From an uncultured Flavobacteriaceae bacterium (GTDB lineage: Bacteria > Bacteroidota > Bacteroidia > Flavobacteriales > Flavobacteriaceae), in contig CALIIC010000093.1 of assembly GCA_938020445.1 (NCBI GenBank), positions 1 to 64,000 of the forward strand: 64,000 nt of DNA. Direction: 5' to 3'. Both the position numbers and the translations under genes were made by a program. A model generated the notes under the pieces. That model had not been told where the DNA came from. It was given only the letters and a program-made list of their open reading frames with translations, and searched no databases. Each line of letters begins with the position of its first letter. Position 1 is the stretch's first letter. Below, in pieces: positions 19,644 through 27,898 of this stretch.

Positions 19644-21089
19644 CTAATTCGAATGAGGTGACACCTCTGAAAGTACTTTCTCAATAGCTTCATCACCATC
19701 CTTTAGATCTTCTAACAGATAAGCGTATAAAGCTTTTGATTCTTTGGGATAGTTAATGGTCACATCGGGTGGGATACCTATATTTTCATAGCTCTTTCCC
19801 TGCATTGATTCATATACAAGATTGCTAAGACCATACGTCCACCCATTTGGCAGTTTCTTATGAAGGATATCAGAAAAAATTCCTTCGGTGGTAGACCCAA
19901 TAATCTTTGAGTTCGGAATCACCTTGCTCCCCAAAACCAATAACTCTGCGGCGCTTGCCGTTAAATGACTTGTTAAGACATACAATTTCCCTTGAAATAC
20001 ATTTTTCGCAGGAAGCAGGGTCATGGTCTGTTTTTCAGTAAAACCGGTACCACGGCGTGCTTTTTTAGTACAGAAATCGATTTCCCGTTTTGCGAAGTGG
20101 TTCAAAGTCTCCACCGAGACCTCATCAAACCCTCCTCCGTTAAAACGAAGATCAATAATAATCGCCTTTTTAGTATTGAATGTGCCGGCTACCGAATCCA
20201 TTAAATAACGGGTTCCGTCCCAAGTATCCTCATGATAGTTTTTCGCATCGTTCAGTTTTTGCCACCATTGCCCCCAAAAGTCTTCTCTTGGTATGCTATC
20301 GGGAATAGCATAGTGCGCGAACCCGATCATATTAGAGAATTGCAGGTACCCAACATCCTCATTGATGGCACCCCACTTAAAATCCCCGCGATTGTAGTGT
20401 TTAATATTTTTTACATACTTTTCAATCAGGGCGTTTTTTACCTTTTTTTCCAACTCACCGGAGTCATCTTCATCTTCGGCCGCTTCTGCTACTTCACTAA
20501 CGACCATTGATTGTTTTGCGTATTCTTCTTCCAATTCATCTGGCAGATTGATGGAAATATGCCCATCCCCGACTTCGTTCAACATTTTTTCAAGCAATAG
20601 GTAAAGTGCTATGGGTGTGGTTTCAGAAGTTACCTGCGGACGGTATTTCTGGTAGTATTTGTCCCAGTTTACTTTTCGCTCCTTGAAATAACAGTACTGT
20701 TCATTAAAGGTGTTCCACAAAACTTCAAAATTGTACTCCGGGTCGTTGGAAAGTGGTTCGTTTACCATCGCATCATAATCGATATCTGTACGAAACAATT
20801 TAAACGTCTTCACCCCATCCTTGAGCAAGATGGTATCAGTGCTTACTGTATCTACGGTAAAGTATTCAAAAAAATCTTCTGGCGAATTGTCAGACAACGG
20901 TACGTTGCCCACCGCGCTAATATGATAACGCTTGATCAAGGTATCACCAAAGTGCATCGCCCTACCGAAACCTAAATACTCCCAGCTCCCAATGAGGCTG
21001 ATTTTTTTCTTAGGAACCGATTCTTTTTCTTTGGTTTGACAGGAAATACATAAAAGCGTGCAGAAGAATACTAGAACTGACTTTTTCAT
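19644..21089 (-). CDS. S41-family peptidase (CTPase-like), lipoprotein
   Basis: IIDLRFNGGGFDEVSVETLNHF; LTSHLTASAAELLVLGSKV; LCISCQ lipobox. Confidence 0.85.
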   Translation of the reverse strand: MKKSVLVFFCTLLCISCQTKEKESVPKKKISLIGSWEYLGFGRAMHFGDTLIKRYHISAVGNVPLSDNSPEDFFEYFTVDTVSTDTILLKDGVKTFKLFRTDIDYDAMVNEPLSNDPEYNFEVLWNTFNEQYCYFKERKVNWDKYYQKYRPQVTSETTPIALYLLLEKMLNEVGDGHISINLPDELEEEYAKQSMVVSEVAEAAEDEDDSGELEKKVKNALIEKYVKNIKHYNRGDFKWGAINEDVGYLQFSNMIGFAHYAIPDSIPREDFWGQWWQKLNDAKNYHEDTWDGTRYLMDSVAGTFNTKKAIIIDLRFNGGGFDEVSVETLNHFAKREIDFCTKKARRGTGFTEKQTMTLLPAKNVFQGKLYVLTSHLTASAAELLVLGSKVIPNSKIIGSTTEGIFSDILHKKLPNGWTYGLSNLVYESMQGKSYENIGIPPDVTINYPKESKALYAYLLEDLKDGDEAIEKVLSEVSPHSN

Positions 21090-21208
21090 AAGGCTATTCC
21101 TTGGTTGGCCTCGGGAAAGTAGTGAAAATTGTGTTGGCGGTGAACAAATTCTAACACATATTCAAAAATGTTCGTATTTCATAGATACTCTTTACTCCTA
21201 ATTGTCAA

Positions 21209-21239
21209 AAAAGCGCAAATCAATGATTTGCGCTTTTTA
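21209..21239 (-). terminator. Rho-independent terminator
   Basis: AAAAAGCGCAAATCA-A-TGATTTGCGCTTTTT, downstream of the 21276 gene. Confidence 0.85.
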
Positions 21240-21275
21240 TGCTGTTAAAAGTCCAATTCCTTTAAGGAGTAACTT

Positions 21276-21629
21276 TTACATGCTCATTTCTGGCTTGTGC
21301 AAACTCACTACTATCAGTACCGCAGCACCGTTTATCAAATAATAAAGCTTATCTACCCCTTCGAAGGAAAGTACAAAAGGTGCCAGTATAAATACCAAAG
21401 CAACCAAAAAGTCAACCGTGAGATGAACCTTATAGGGAATTACGGGAAACACGCCCAAATGATGATCAGTCAATACTGTCAAAACAAGGGCCGCAATTCC
21501 GGTAATCAAAGAAAGATAGAAGGCCAATGGATCAGACTCGCCCAGTCCTAATAAAAAGGGGAATGCAATAAGGGCAACAGCAACAGGGTAGTCCAAAAAT
21601 GCATGTATTCTTTTTGTTATAAATTTCAT
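21276..21629 (-). CDS. SPW-repeat membrane protein
   Basis: Multi-TM; HAFLDYPVAVALIAFPFLLGLGES...HLTVDFLVALVFILAPFVLSF. Confidence 0.75.
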   Translation of the reverse strand: MKFITKRIHAFLDYPVAVALIAFPFLLGLGESDPLAFYLSLITGIAALVLTVLTDHHLGVFPVIPYKVHLTVDFLVALVFILAPFVLSFEGVDKLYYLINGAAVLIVVSLHKPEMSM

Positions 21630-21641
21630 GATTTTGGGTTT

Positions 21642-22112
21642 TTAATTATACGTCTTCCGCAGTTCTTTCCAATTTTGGTCGGCCGTTTTCCTTAATTTTC
21701 CGTGATCTTTTTCCGCCAGCCATAGTTGTTTGGCATCTAATTCCACATTGTTCAAATACAGGAAATATGCGCCGTCTTTGACAATAAACTTACTGGGATC
21801 CACTCTAAACTTAGCCCCGGCATATACCCCAAAAGCACAGTAACCACCATACTGTGGCAAGTACTTTTCCGGGTTCTTGTCGAATGTGGCCTTTTGGTCT
21901 GCCGATGTAAAGTAGTACACTACTTTTTTATGTGTTGATTTAAAAAGAGCGTTGCCTCTTTGGGCCAATTCCAGATCCAGGTAAGAAACCGGACTATAGC
22001 CTTGCAAGGCAATTGTGCTATTATCAATATTGTTTGCCATTTTATCTTGGGCGGCCAGCATTGTAGTTATTAAAAAAGTTGCTATGCTCAGTGTTGTTTT
22101 TAAAGCTTTCAT
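21642..22112 (-). CDS. YHS-domain protein, secreted
   Basis: Signal peptide MKALKTTLSIATFLITTMLAAQ; KYLPQYGGYCAFGVYAGAKFRVDPSKFIV. Confidence 0.85.
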   Translation of the reverse strand: MKALKTTLSIATFLITTMLAAQDKMANNIDNSTIALQGYSPVSYLDLELAQRGNALFKSTHKKVVYYFTSADQKATFDKNPEKYLPQYGGYCAFGVYAGAKFRVDPSKFIVKDGAYFLYLNNVELDAKQLWLAEKDHGKLRKTADQNWKELRKTYN

Positions 22113-22150
22113 ATTATTTATTTTTACCGTTTTAAGTTCTTTAGTTTGGA

Positions 22151-22504
22151 TTAGGCTGCATTGAAGTATTCTTCTTGCACCACCATACCTTGATCGTTCC
22201 AAACGCGACGAATGATTTCATGCCAATAAATTTTACTGCCATCCTTCATATCAAAATCGAATGTGAATTCAGAAGCGGAAATATTTCCGTCTACAATAGA
22301 ATGATGATGTGTGATTTGATTTACTTTCGCTATTGCAGCTGCGAAACCTTCCATCTTTGCTATCATTTCCGATTTACCCTTGGTCCCTCCACCGCCGTAA
22401 TCGGACGTATTGGCATCCTCGGCAAAAAACTCTTTTACCGCTTCTACAATAGCGCCTTGGCTTACTATTGCATCCATTTTTGCTACTTGATCTTTACTAT
22501 TCAT
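22151..22504 (-). CDS. SnoaL-like/NTF2-fold protein
   Basis: AVKEFFAEDANTSDYGGGGTKGKSEMIAKMEGF... Confidence 0.7.
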   Translation of the reverse strand: MNSKDQVAKMDAIVSQGAIVEAVKEFFAEDANTSDYGGGGTKGKSEMIAKMEGFAAAIAKVNQITHHHSIVDGNISASEFTFDFDMKDGSKIYWHEIIRRVWNDQGMVVQEEYFNAA

Positions 22505-22578
22505 CTTTAAATTTTTTAGTGAATTAATACACTGCAAAGATGAATCGGGTTCAAAATTTAAATACTACCAAAAAAGGA

Positions 22579-23649
22579 CTAAGAATTGTACTTTTTTAAT
22601 TTGAAATCGGTGGGAGTAATACCTGCATAATGTTTAAAAAATCGAGAAAAATGATTTGGCTCTTCAAATCCCAGACGCCTCGAAGCAGTAGTAATCGACT
22701 CGCCGTCCAACAACATTAGTTTGGCCGTATTGATCAACTCCAAACGAATAAGGTATCCTAAAGACGTATTCATCTTAGATTGAACTTTGTTGGACAAAGA
22801 TCGTATGGACAGGTTCATTTTATCTGCATAAAATGCCAATGATCTTTCTTCGGTATGGTATTTCTGAAGTAGTTGTAGTATATCTTGGGTGAATAAATCC
22901 CTATTTTCAAAATCAAAATTTTGCCTGAACTGTTTGGGTGTTTGTCCAGTTGCATTTTTAAAGATTCTATTGAAGTAAGCGTCATCTTTCAGTCCGAGGT
23001 CAAACGAAATTTCTTGAATATTCTTATTTGTGAATGCCACTTCTTTCAAGCCCTCTTGCAACCTTTTGGCACCCATTAAATTTTTAACGGACAATCCGAT
23101 TTTATTCTTAAGCAGCGCCTGAGCGTTATATCCGCGTTCATTGATTAGGTTCACCAAATCATCACTGCTCAAGTTATTGGCGTATTCGACATCAATAATT
23201 TCTTTGGCATCAAAAATAACCTGGTACTCTTCCTTGTTTGCCTTGAAAGGATTTTGCCAATACCATTGCTTGGAAGAAATATCTATAATATCCGCAGAAT
23301 TATCGGTCAAGGTAGTTTCCGATAAAAAAGCATTACAATCCTCGCATTCCAACAAATCGATATAGCCTAAAGAAATAAGGTGCTTAAACAATACCCGTAC
23401 CTCGTCACTATAGAATTTGGTCTCATTTGAAAATTCGATTCTCCGTACAATGAAATCATCCGACAGGAACTTAATGTATTGCCCTTTTTCCAGAAAAATG
23501 GCCTTTTCTTGCCAATCAAAATAATTTTTAAAATCAACCTGAATACTTCCTTTACCAGAAAGAATATGAATAAGGGTATGGCTTTCTATAAAGTATACCT
23601 TGTTGATTTCGGCAGCAAATTTTTCAACCTTTTGCATTCGATTCTGCAC
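22579..23649 (-). CDS. AraC-family regulator with two AraC-type HTH domains
   Basis: IQEISFDLGLKDDAYFNRIFKNATGQTPKQFRQNF and ITTASRRLGFEEPNHFSRFFKHYAGITPTDFK in one ORF. Confidence 0.85.
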   Translation of the reverse strand: MQNRMQKVEKFAAEINKVYFIESHTLIHILSGKGSIQVDFKNYFDWQEKAIFLEKGQYIKFLSDDFIVRRIEFSNETKFYSDEVRVLFKHLISLGYIDLLECEDCNAFLSETTLTDNSADIIDISSKQWYWQNPFKANKEEYQVIFDAKEIIDVEYANNLSSDDLVNLINERGYNAQALLKNKIGLSVKNLMGAKRLQEGLKEVAFTNKNIQEISFDLGLKDDAYFNRIFKNATGQTPKQFRQNFDFENRDLFTQDILQLLQKYHTEERSLAFYADKMNLSIRSLSNKVQSKMNTSLGYLIRLELINTAKLMLLDGESITTASRRLGFEEPNHFSRFFKHYAGITPTDFKLKKYNS

Positions 23650-23698
23650 TATTTCTTCGTAGAATTTAAATCAGGTCGTGGTATGGAAGACGAGCGGT

Positions 23699-24703
23699 TT
23701 ACTTTTCTTCATCGGTCCACGCGATAAACTTATTAAAAATATCTGCCCATTGACTTATGTTTTCGCCCTTTATTTCTTTCTGATAGCTATGATTACAACC
23801 AAGGCACACTTCAAAAGTTAAATTCTTTTTTCGTTTTTGCATGAATTGTATCGGAAGTAAATACGCTGTCTCAATCGGCGTACTTTCATCTTCGGATGCA
23901 AATTGGGCGTAAATGGGAATAGCCAGTTCCAACAAATATTCTATGGGCGCCCTTTCATAAGAAGACCAACGTTTGTTCGTGTAGCCGAAATCATCTATCT
24001 CCGTTGCATTGGGGTTTTCAACTACTGATCCATACCACTCAAGAATTTCCATATTTCTTTGATGCGCTACAGAATCGCTCACATTCCCTTGCAACGATTC
24101 GATCCTATTAAACAGCGAAAATTCATAAAAATTATTTAAGACATTCCCCGACCAAAAACCCAAATGGGTAATGCTTTTATTTTTCAAGGCCAACGGTGCG
24201 GCAATTGTTGCACCTTCAGAATGCCCGTACACTATAATTTTAGTGGGTTCTTGCAAGTGTTTTTGAATGATATCCTTGATGGCAACATCCACTTGATGAA
24301 CGCGGTAATCCAAATGATTTTTTTCATAAAACGCTTTCGGTACAACAATCTCCGCGTCGTTATAAATACCTGCCATCCCGGGCTTGGGTATAATGGCATA
24401 GGTATAATTCGTATCTAATTGCTTGTAATCATCTCCAAACCATCTTGAAATTACCGTTTTCCCGTTGCTTTTACCATAAGAAAAGATGGGATTGGCATCG
24501 GTACCCTGTATATAAACAACCAAATTTGATGGTTTCTCTTTATAATGTTTCAAATAGTAGGTGATGGTATCATTTTTTTCCACTAACTGTTCCTGTATGA
24601 AACCGTATTTCTCTAAGGCCTCATTAATGGTGGGCGTAGCGGATTGCTGTGCTGTGCCTAAAGCACAAAGGGCGATGAAGAGAAGTGTGAATACTGTTTT
24701 CAT
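23699..24703 (-). CDS. secreted alpha/beta hydrolase
   Basis: Signal peptide; IIVYGHSEGATIAAPLAL. Confidence 0.75.
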   Translation of the reverse strand: MKTVFTLLFIALCALGTAQQSATPTINEALEKYGFIQEQLVEKNDTITYYLKHYKEKPSNLVVYIQGTDANPIFSYGKSNGKTVISRWFGDDYKQLDTNYTYAIIPKPGMAGIYNDAEIVVPKAFYEKNHLDYRVHQVDVAIKDIIQKHLQEPTKIIVYGHSEGATIAAPLALKNKSITHLGFWSGNVLNNFYEFSLFNRIESLQGNVSDSVAHQRNMEILEWYGSVVENPNATEIDDFGYTNKRWSSYERAPIEYLLELAIPIYAQFASEDESTPIETAYLLPIQFMQKRKKNLTFEVCLGCNHSYQKEIKGENISQWADIFNKFIAWTDEEK

Positions 24704-24792
24704 GGATCAAGGTTTTCAATACGACGTTTTTAAGCGAAAAATGTAACAGGACAAACCGTTTGTACAATCGTTTCAGTGAATTAGAGGTTGCA

Positions 24793-24864
24793 GGTTAGAG
24801 GTTAGAGGTTAGAGGTTAGAGGTTAGAGGTTAGAGGTTAGAGGTTAGAGGTTAGAGGTTAGAGG
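24793..24864. repeat. Perfect heptamer array (GGTTAGA)x10
   Basis: Ten consecutive identical 7-bp units. Confidence 0.97.
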
Positions 24865-24874
24865 AATAAATAAA

Positions 24875-25180
24875 TTCTAATACAAACGTCAAACTCAAAC
24901 TCAAATACACACGTCAAACTCAAACTCAAATACAAACGTCAAACTCAAACACAAGCGTCAAATTCAAAACTGATTACTGTTTACTGCCAACTGCTCACTG
25001 CTCACTGTTCACTGTTAATTGTTCATTGTTCATTGCAATACAAGTTCAAGCGCAAGAGTCAAAAGTGCAAGTTCAAACTCAAATTCAAACGTCAAACTCA
25101 AATACAAACACTAACGTCAAATTCAAAACTGAATACTGAATACTGTTTACTGCCAACTGCCAACTGCCCACTGCTCACTT
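24875..25180. repeat. Composite degenerate arrays: CAAACT hexamers / ACTGYYN heptamers / CAAACT / ACTGYYN
   Basis: CAAACTCAAACTCAAATACA...; CTCACTG CTCACTG TTCACTG TTAATTG TTCATTG TTCATTG; CAAATTCAAACGTCAAACT; ACTGTTT ACTGCCA ACTGCCA ACTGCCC ACTGCTC. Confidence 0.9.
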
Positions 25181-25185
25181 AGCCC

Positions 25186-26028
25186 TTACCGAAATGTCCA
25201 AGCAATAAAACGGCTTTTTTTATTTCCCTGTCCCATATCAACTACTTTCACCTCAGCGGGGTTTGTTTTATGTATGGAGCGTTTTATGGTCTTAAGGTGG
25301 TCTTTTTGTGAAACCAAAGCCGTAAACCAATGTACTTGTTCTTTGAAGTGAACACTTTCTTGCACCATTTTTTTCACAAAGCGTTCTTCCCCTCCCCTAT
25401 ACCATAATTCGTTCGCATTACCACCAAAGTTTTGGAGTGTCTTTTCTTGTAATCCAAGGTTTTTGACCTTGCGCTGGTTGCTACGCTGTGCTTCTTTTGC
25501 ACTCTTAAAGAAAGGGGGGTTACAAACAACCACATCGAATACATCTTCAGGTCTTATGATATGCTCAAAAATCGTATTCTTGAATTTTTGATGCCTCAGT
25601 GTTATACTTTTCAGGTTTGGGTTTGCATCAACAATGCTTTGTGCATGCCTTAGCGAAGCTACATCTGTTTCGCTAGCGGTACAATTCCAATTAAAATGGC
25701 ATGTACCCAAAATAGGATAGATCAGGTTCGCGCCGGTACCAATATCCAATAAATTTATGGATGCTTTCAACAATAAATCAGCCACATGTAGCAGGTAATC
25801 CAAACGACCTGGAATGGGCGGACAAAGATTGTTTTCAGGAATATCCCATTCAATCCTGTACCGTTCTTTTAGCAAGGCAGCGTTTAAGGCCTTTACCGCT
25901 TTTTGGTTTCCGAATTTAATTGTTTTAGTACCATAGTCGTTTACGAAAACATGGGTTCCCAAGGTATCGCTATACTGAACGAGGGTATCAAAATCGTATT
26001 CTGAAATAAAAGGGTTTTTAGGATGCAA
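25186..26028 (-). CDS. rlmF: 23S rRNA (adenine(1618)-N(6))-methyltransferase RlmF
   Basis: MHPKNPFISEYDFDTLV...WDIPENNLCPPIPGRLDYLLHVADLL; VCNPPFFKS NPPF motif. Confidence 0.88.
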   Translation of the reverse strand: MHPKNPFISEYDFDTLVQYSDTLGTHVFVNDYGTKTIKFGNQKAVKALNAALLKERYRIEWDIPENNLCPPIPGRLDYLLHVADLLLKASINLLDIGTGANLIYPILGTCHFNWNCTASETDVASLRHAQSIVDANPNLKSITLRHQKFKNTIFEHIIRPEDVFDVVVCNPPFFKSAKEAQRSNQRKVKNLGLQEKTLQNFGGNANELWYRGGEERFVKKMVQESVHFKEQVHWFTALVSQKDHLKTIKRSIHKTNPAEVKVVDMGQGNKKSRFIAWTFR

Positions 26029-26100
26029 GGAGGGTCATATCAACTTTGTGAAACAAAAATACAAAAACCAATGTACTTCGTTTTAAAAGTACAACGGAGT

Positions 26101-26733
26101 TCACTTCACTTTAGCAAAGGCCATTTTTACCGCAAGACCGGTTAAAACAGAGGCCATAAACCATTTTTGAATGCGCAACCATATTGGTTTTTTCACAAAC
26201 CAACCGGCCATCTTTGCAGCCGAGATCACAATTAAAAAATTCACGGCAAAACTAATAATGATCTGTACCACCCCCAATTGAAAACTTTGTCCTAAAATTG
26301 ACCCATATTCAGGTTTGATAAACTGAGGGAAAAAAGACAGATAGAACACTGCCATCTTTGGATTCAAAACGTTTGTCAGCAAACCAATATGAAACAATTT
26401 TAAAGGGGTGTCTTTCTTCATACTTTTACCTGCATCGAACAACTGTTTTTTAGAAACAACAGTTGTATAGGCCAAATACAGCAGATACCCTACTCCTAGA
26501 AATTTGACCACCACAAAGGCATAGGGTACTGCAAAAAAGATGGCGGTTAGACCAAATGAAACCATTAGGATATGGAACAAAAACCCGCAAATAATACCAA
26601 AGAGCGAAATAATGCCTGCCCGCTTTCCTTGGGAAAGAGACCTTGAAATCAAATAAATCATATTAGGTCCCGGAGAAAGCACCATGATCAAGGAGGCGAG
26701 TGCAAAAAGCAACAAATCGTTTAAAGGAATCAT
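26101..26733 (-). CDS. LysE-family translocator
   Basis: SLIMVLSPGPNMIYLISRSLSQGKRAG; FYLSFFPQF. Confidence 0.88.
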   Translation of the reverse strand: MIPLNDLLLFALASLIMVLSPGPNMIYLISRSLSQGKRAGIISLFGIICGFLFHILMVSFGLTAIFFAVPYAFVVVKFLGVGYLLYLAYTTVVSKKQLFDAGKSMKKDTPLKLFHIGLLTNVLNPKMAVFYLSFFPQFIKPEYGSILGQSFQLGVVQIIISFAVNFLIVISAAKMAGWFVKKPIWLRIQKWFMASVLTGLAVKMAFAKVK

Positions 26734-26785
26734 AGAAAGAACATTTCGTTTGCTACAAAATTAAGGGAATTAACCCTACAGTACC

Positions 26786-27409
26786 TTATTTCTTTTCTTC
26801 AGCAAGTGCATTCTCTACCAAGAAAATGGTATACTTATAGGTTAGCTCCGAAGCTTTCTTTCGAAGGCGAAAGTAACTATACATTGAAAATGCCCCCAAG
26901 GCCATGCATGGAAATAACAGATACCAGGAAGGGTTCATCCCTCCTTCGCGAGGAATCAAAAACAAAATCGCCAAGAAGACCGAAATGACCACTAGGCTTC
27001 GAAAGAACTTTGAATTGGCCATTTGTAAATTGATTTGCCCTATAATGCTTGCCTCACTTTGAATTACCTTATAGGTCGCCCAATCTAGGTCGCCCAGCGA
27101 ACTCGCCAGACGTTGTTGGCGCATCTCTTTAATCCGTTCTAAGAATGGGCGGTCCTGTTTGTCTATCCACCGGTCATAGAAAGGCTTGTCCATCAAAGAC
27201 CCGATTTCCCGAATAAGGTGCCCAAATAAAAAGGCATATAGCAACAACACGGCCATTGCATAATTCCCTTCCGGATCATCAATACCAAAAACAGCCGACA
27301 CCTTAGACTTGAATTGAATATACAGCACGACGGATAGAATACCACCCGGAAGCAAAATCGAAAAGAAATCAACAATACCGATAAAGAAATTACTGGGTTT
27401 AAAATCCAT
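26786..27409 (-). CDS. hypothetical membrane protein
   Basis: Intact ORF with several predicted TM helices. Confidence 0.6.
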   Translation of the reverse strand: MDFKPSNFFIGIVDFFSILLPGGILSVVLYIQFKSKVSAVFGIDDPEGNYAMAVLLLYAFLFGHLIREIGSLMDKPFYDRWIDKQDRPFLERIKEMRQQRLASSLGDLDWATYKVIQSEASIIGQINLQMANSKFFRSLVVISVFLAILFLIPREGGMNPSWYLLFPCMALGAFSMYSYFRLRKKASELTYKYTIFLVENALAEEKK

Positions 27410-27420
27410 CTTAGGTTGGT

Positions 27421-27463
27421 GTTAGATGTTAGATGTTAGATGTTAGATGTTAGATGTTAGATG
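27421..27463. repeat. Perfect heptamer array (GTTAGAT)x6
   Basis: Six consecutive identical 7-bp units. Confidence 0.96.
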
Positions 27464-27469
27464 AAAAAA

Positions 27470-27648
27470 CAAATTCAAGAGCAAGTGTCAAGCTCAAACT
27501 CAAAAAACTGCTTACCGTTTACTGTTCATTGTTAATTGCTAATTGTTCATTGCTACTTGTCTAAAGAATAAATGAAAAAAGTAAATTCAAACACAAACGT
27601 CAAATTCAAACACATAATTTTTCACTGTTCACTGTTCACTGATTACTA
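27470..27648. repeat. Composite degenerate arrays: CAAACT / ACTGYYN / CAAACT / ACTGYYN
   Basis: Same module order and strand as 24875-25180. Confidence 0.85.
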
Positions 27649-27807
27649 CCTTGTCAGGTCGAGTCGAGATCTACTTGGCATGTTCCTAGGCTTTCGACTG
27701 CGCTCAAGGTGACAATGCGAAAAACAAGAAAGACCGTCACGTGTAAGGAACAAAGACAAAGGGCCGTGATACTGAAAGACAAAATATTGAATTAAAAATT
27801 AAATCCA

Positions 27808-27898
27808 TAATTTTTCACTGGTCACTGTTCACTGTTCACTGTTAATTGTTAATTGTTCATTGCTAATTGTTCACTGTTAACTGCCCATTGTAACCTGT
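27808..27898. repeat. ACTGYYN-type heptamer array
   Basis: TTCACTG GTCACTG TTCACTG TTCACTG TTAATTG TTAATTG TTCATTG CTAATTG TTCACTG TTAACTG CCCATTG. Confidence 0.9.

Noticed and set aside
24781-24864. GGTTAGA array resembles eukaryotic telomeric repeats
   Set aside because: Internal to a bacterial chromosome segment, flanked by other repeat modules and genes; short, and GTTAGAT variant occurs at another locus
24875-25180. Possible CRISPR array
   Set aside because: Units are 6-7 bp, contiguous and degenerate, with no spacers and no cas genes
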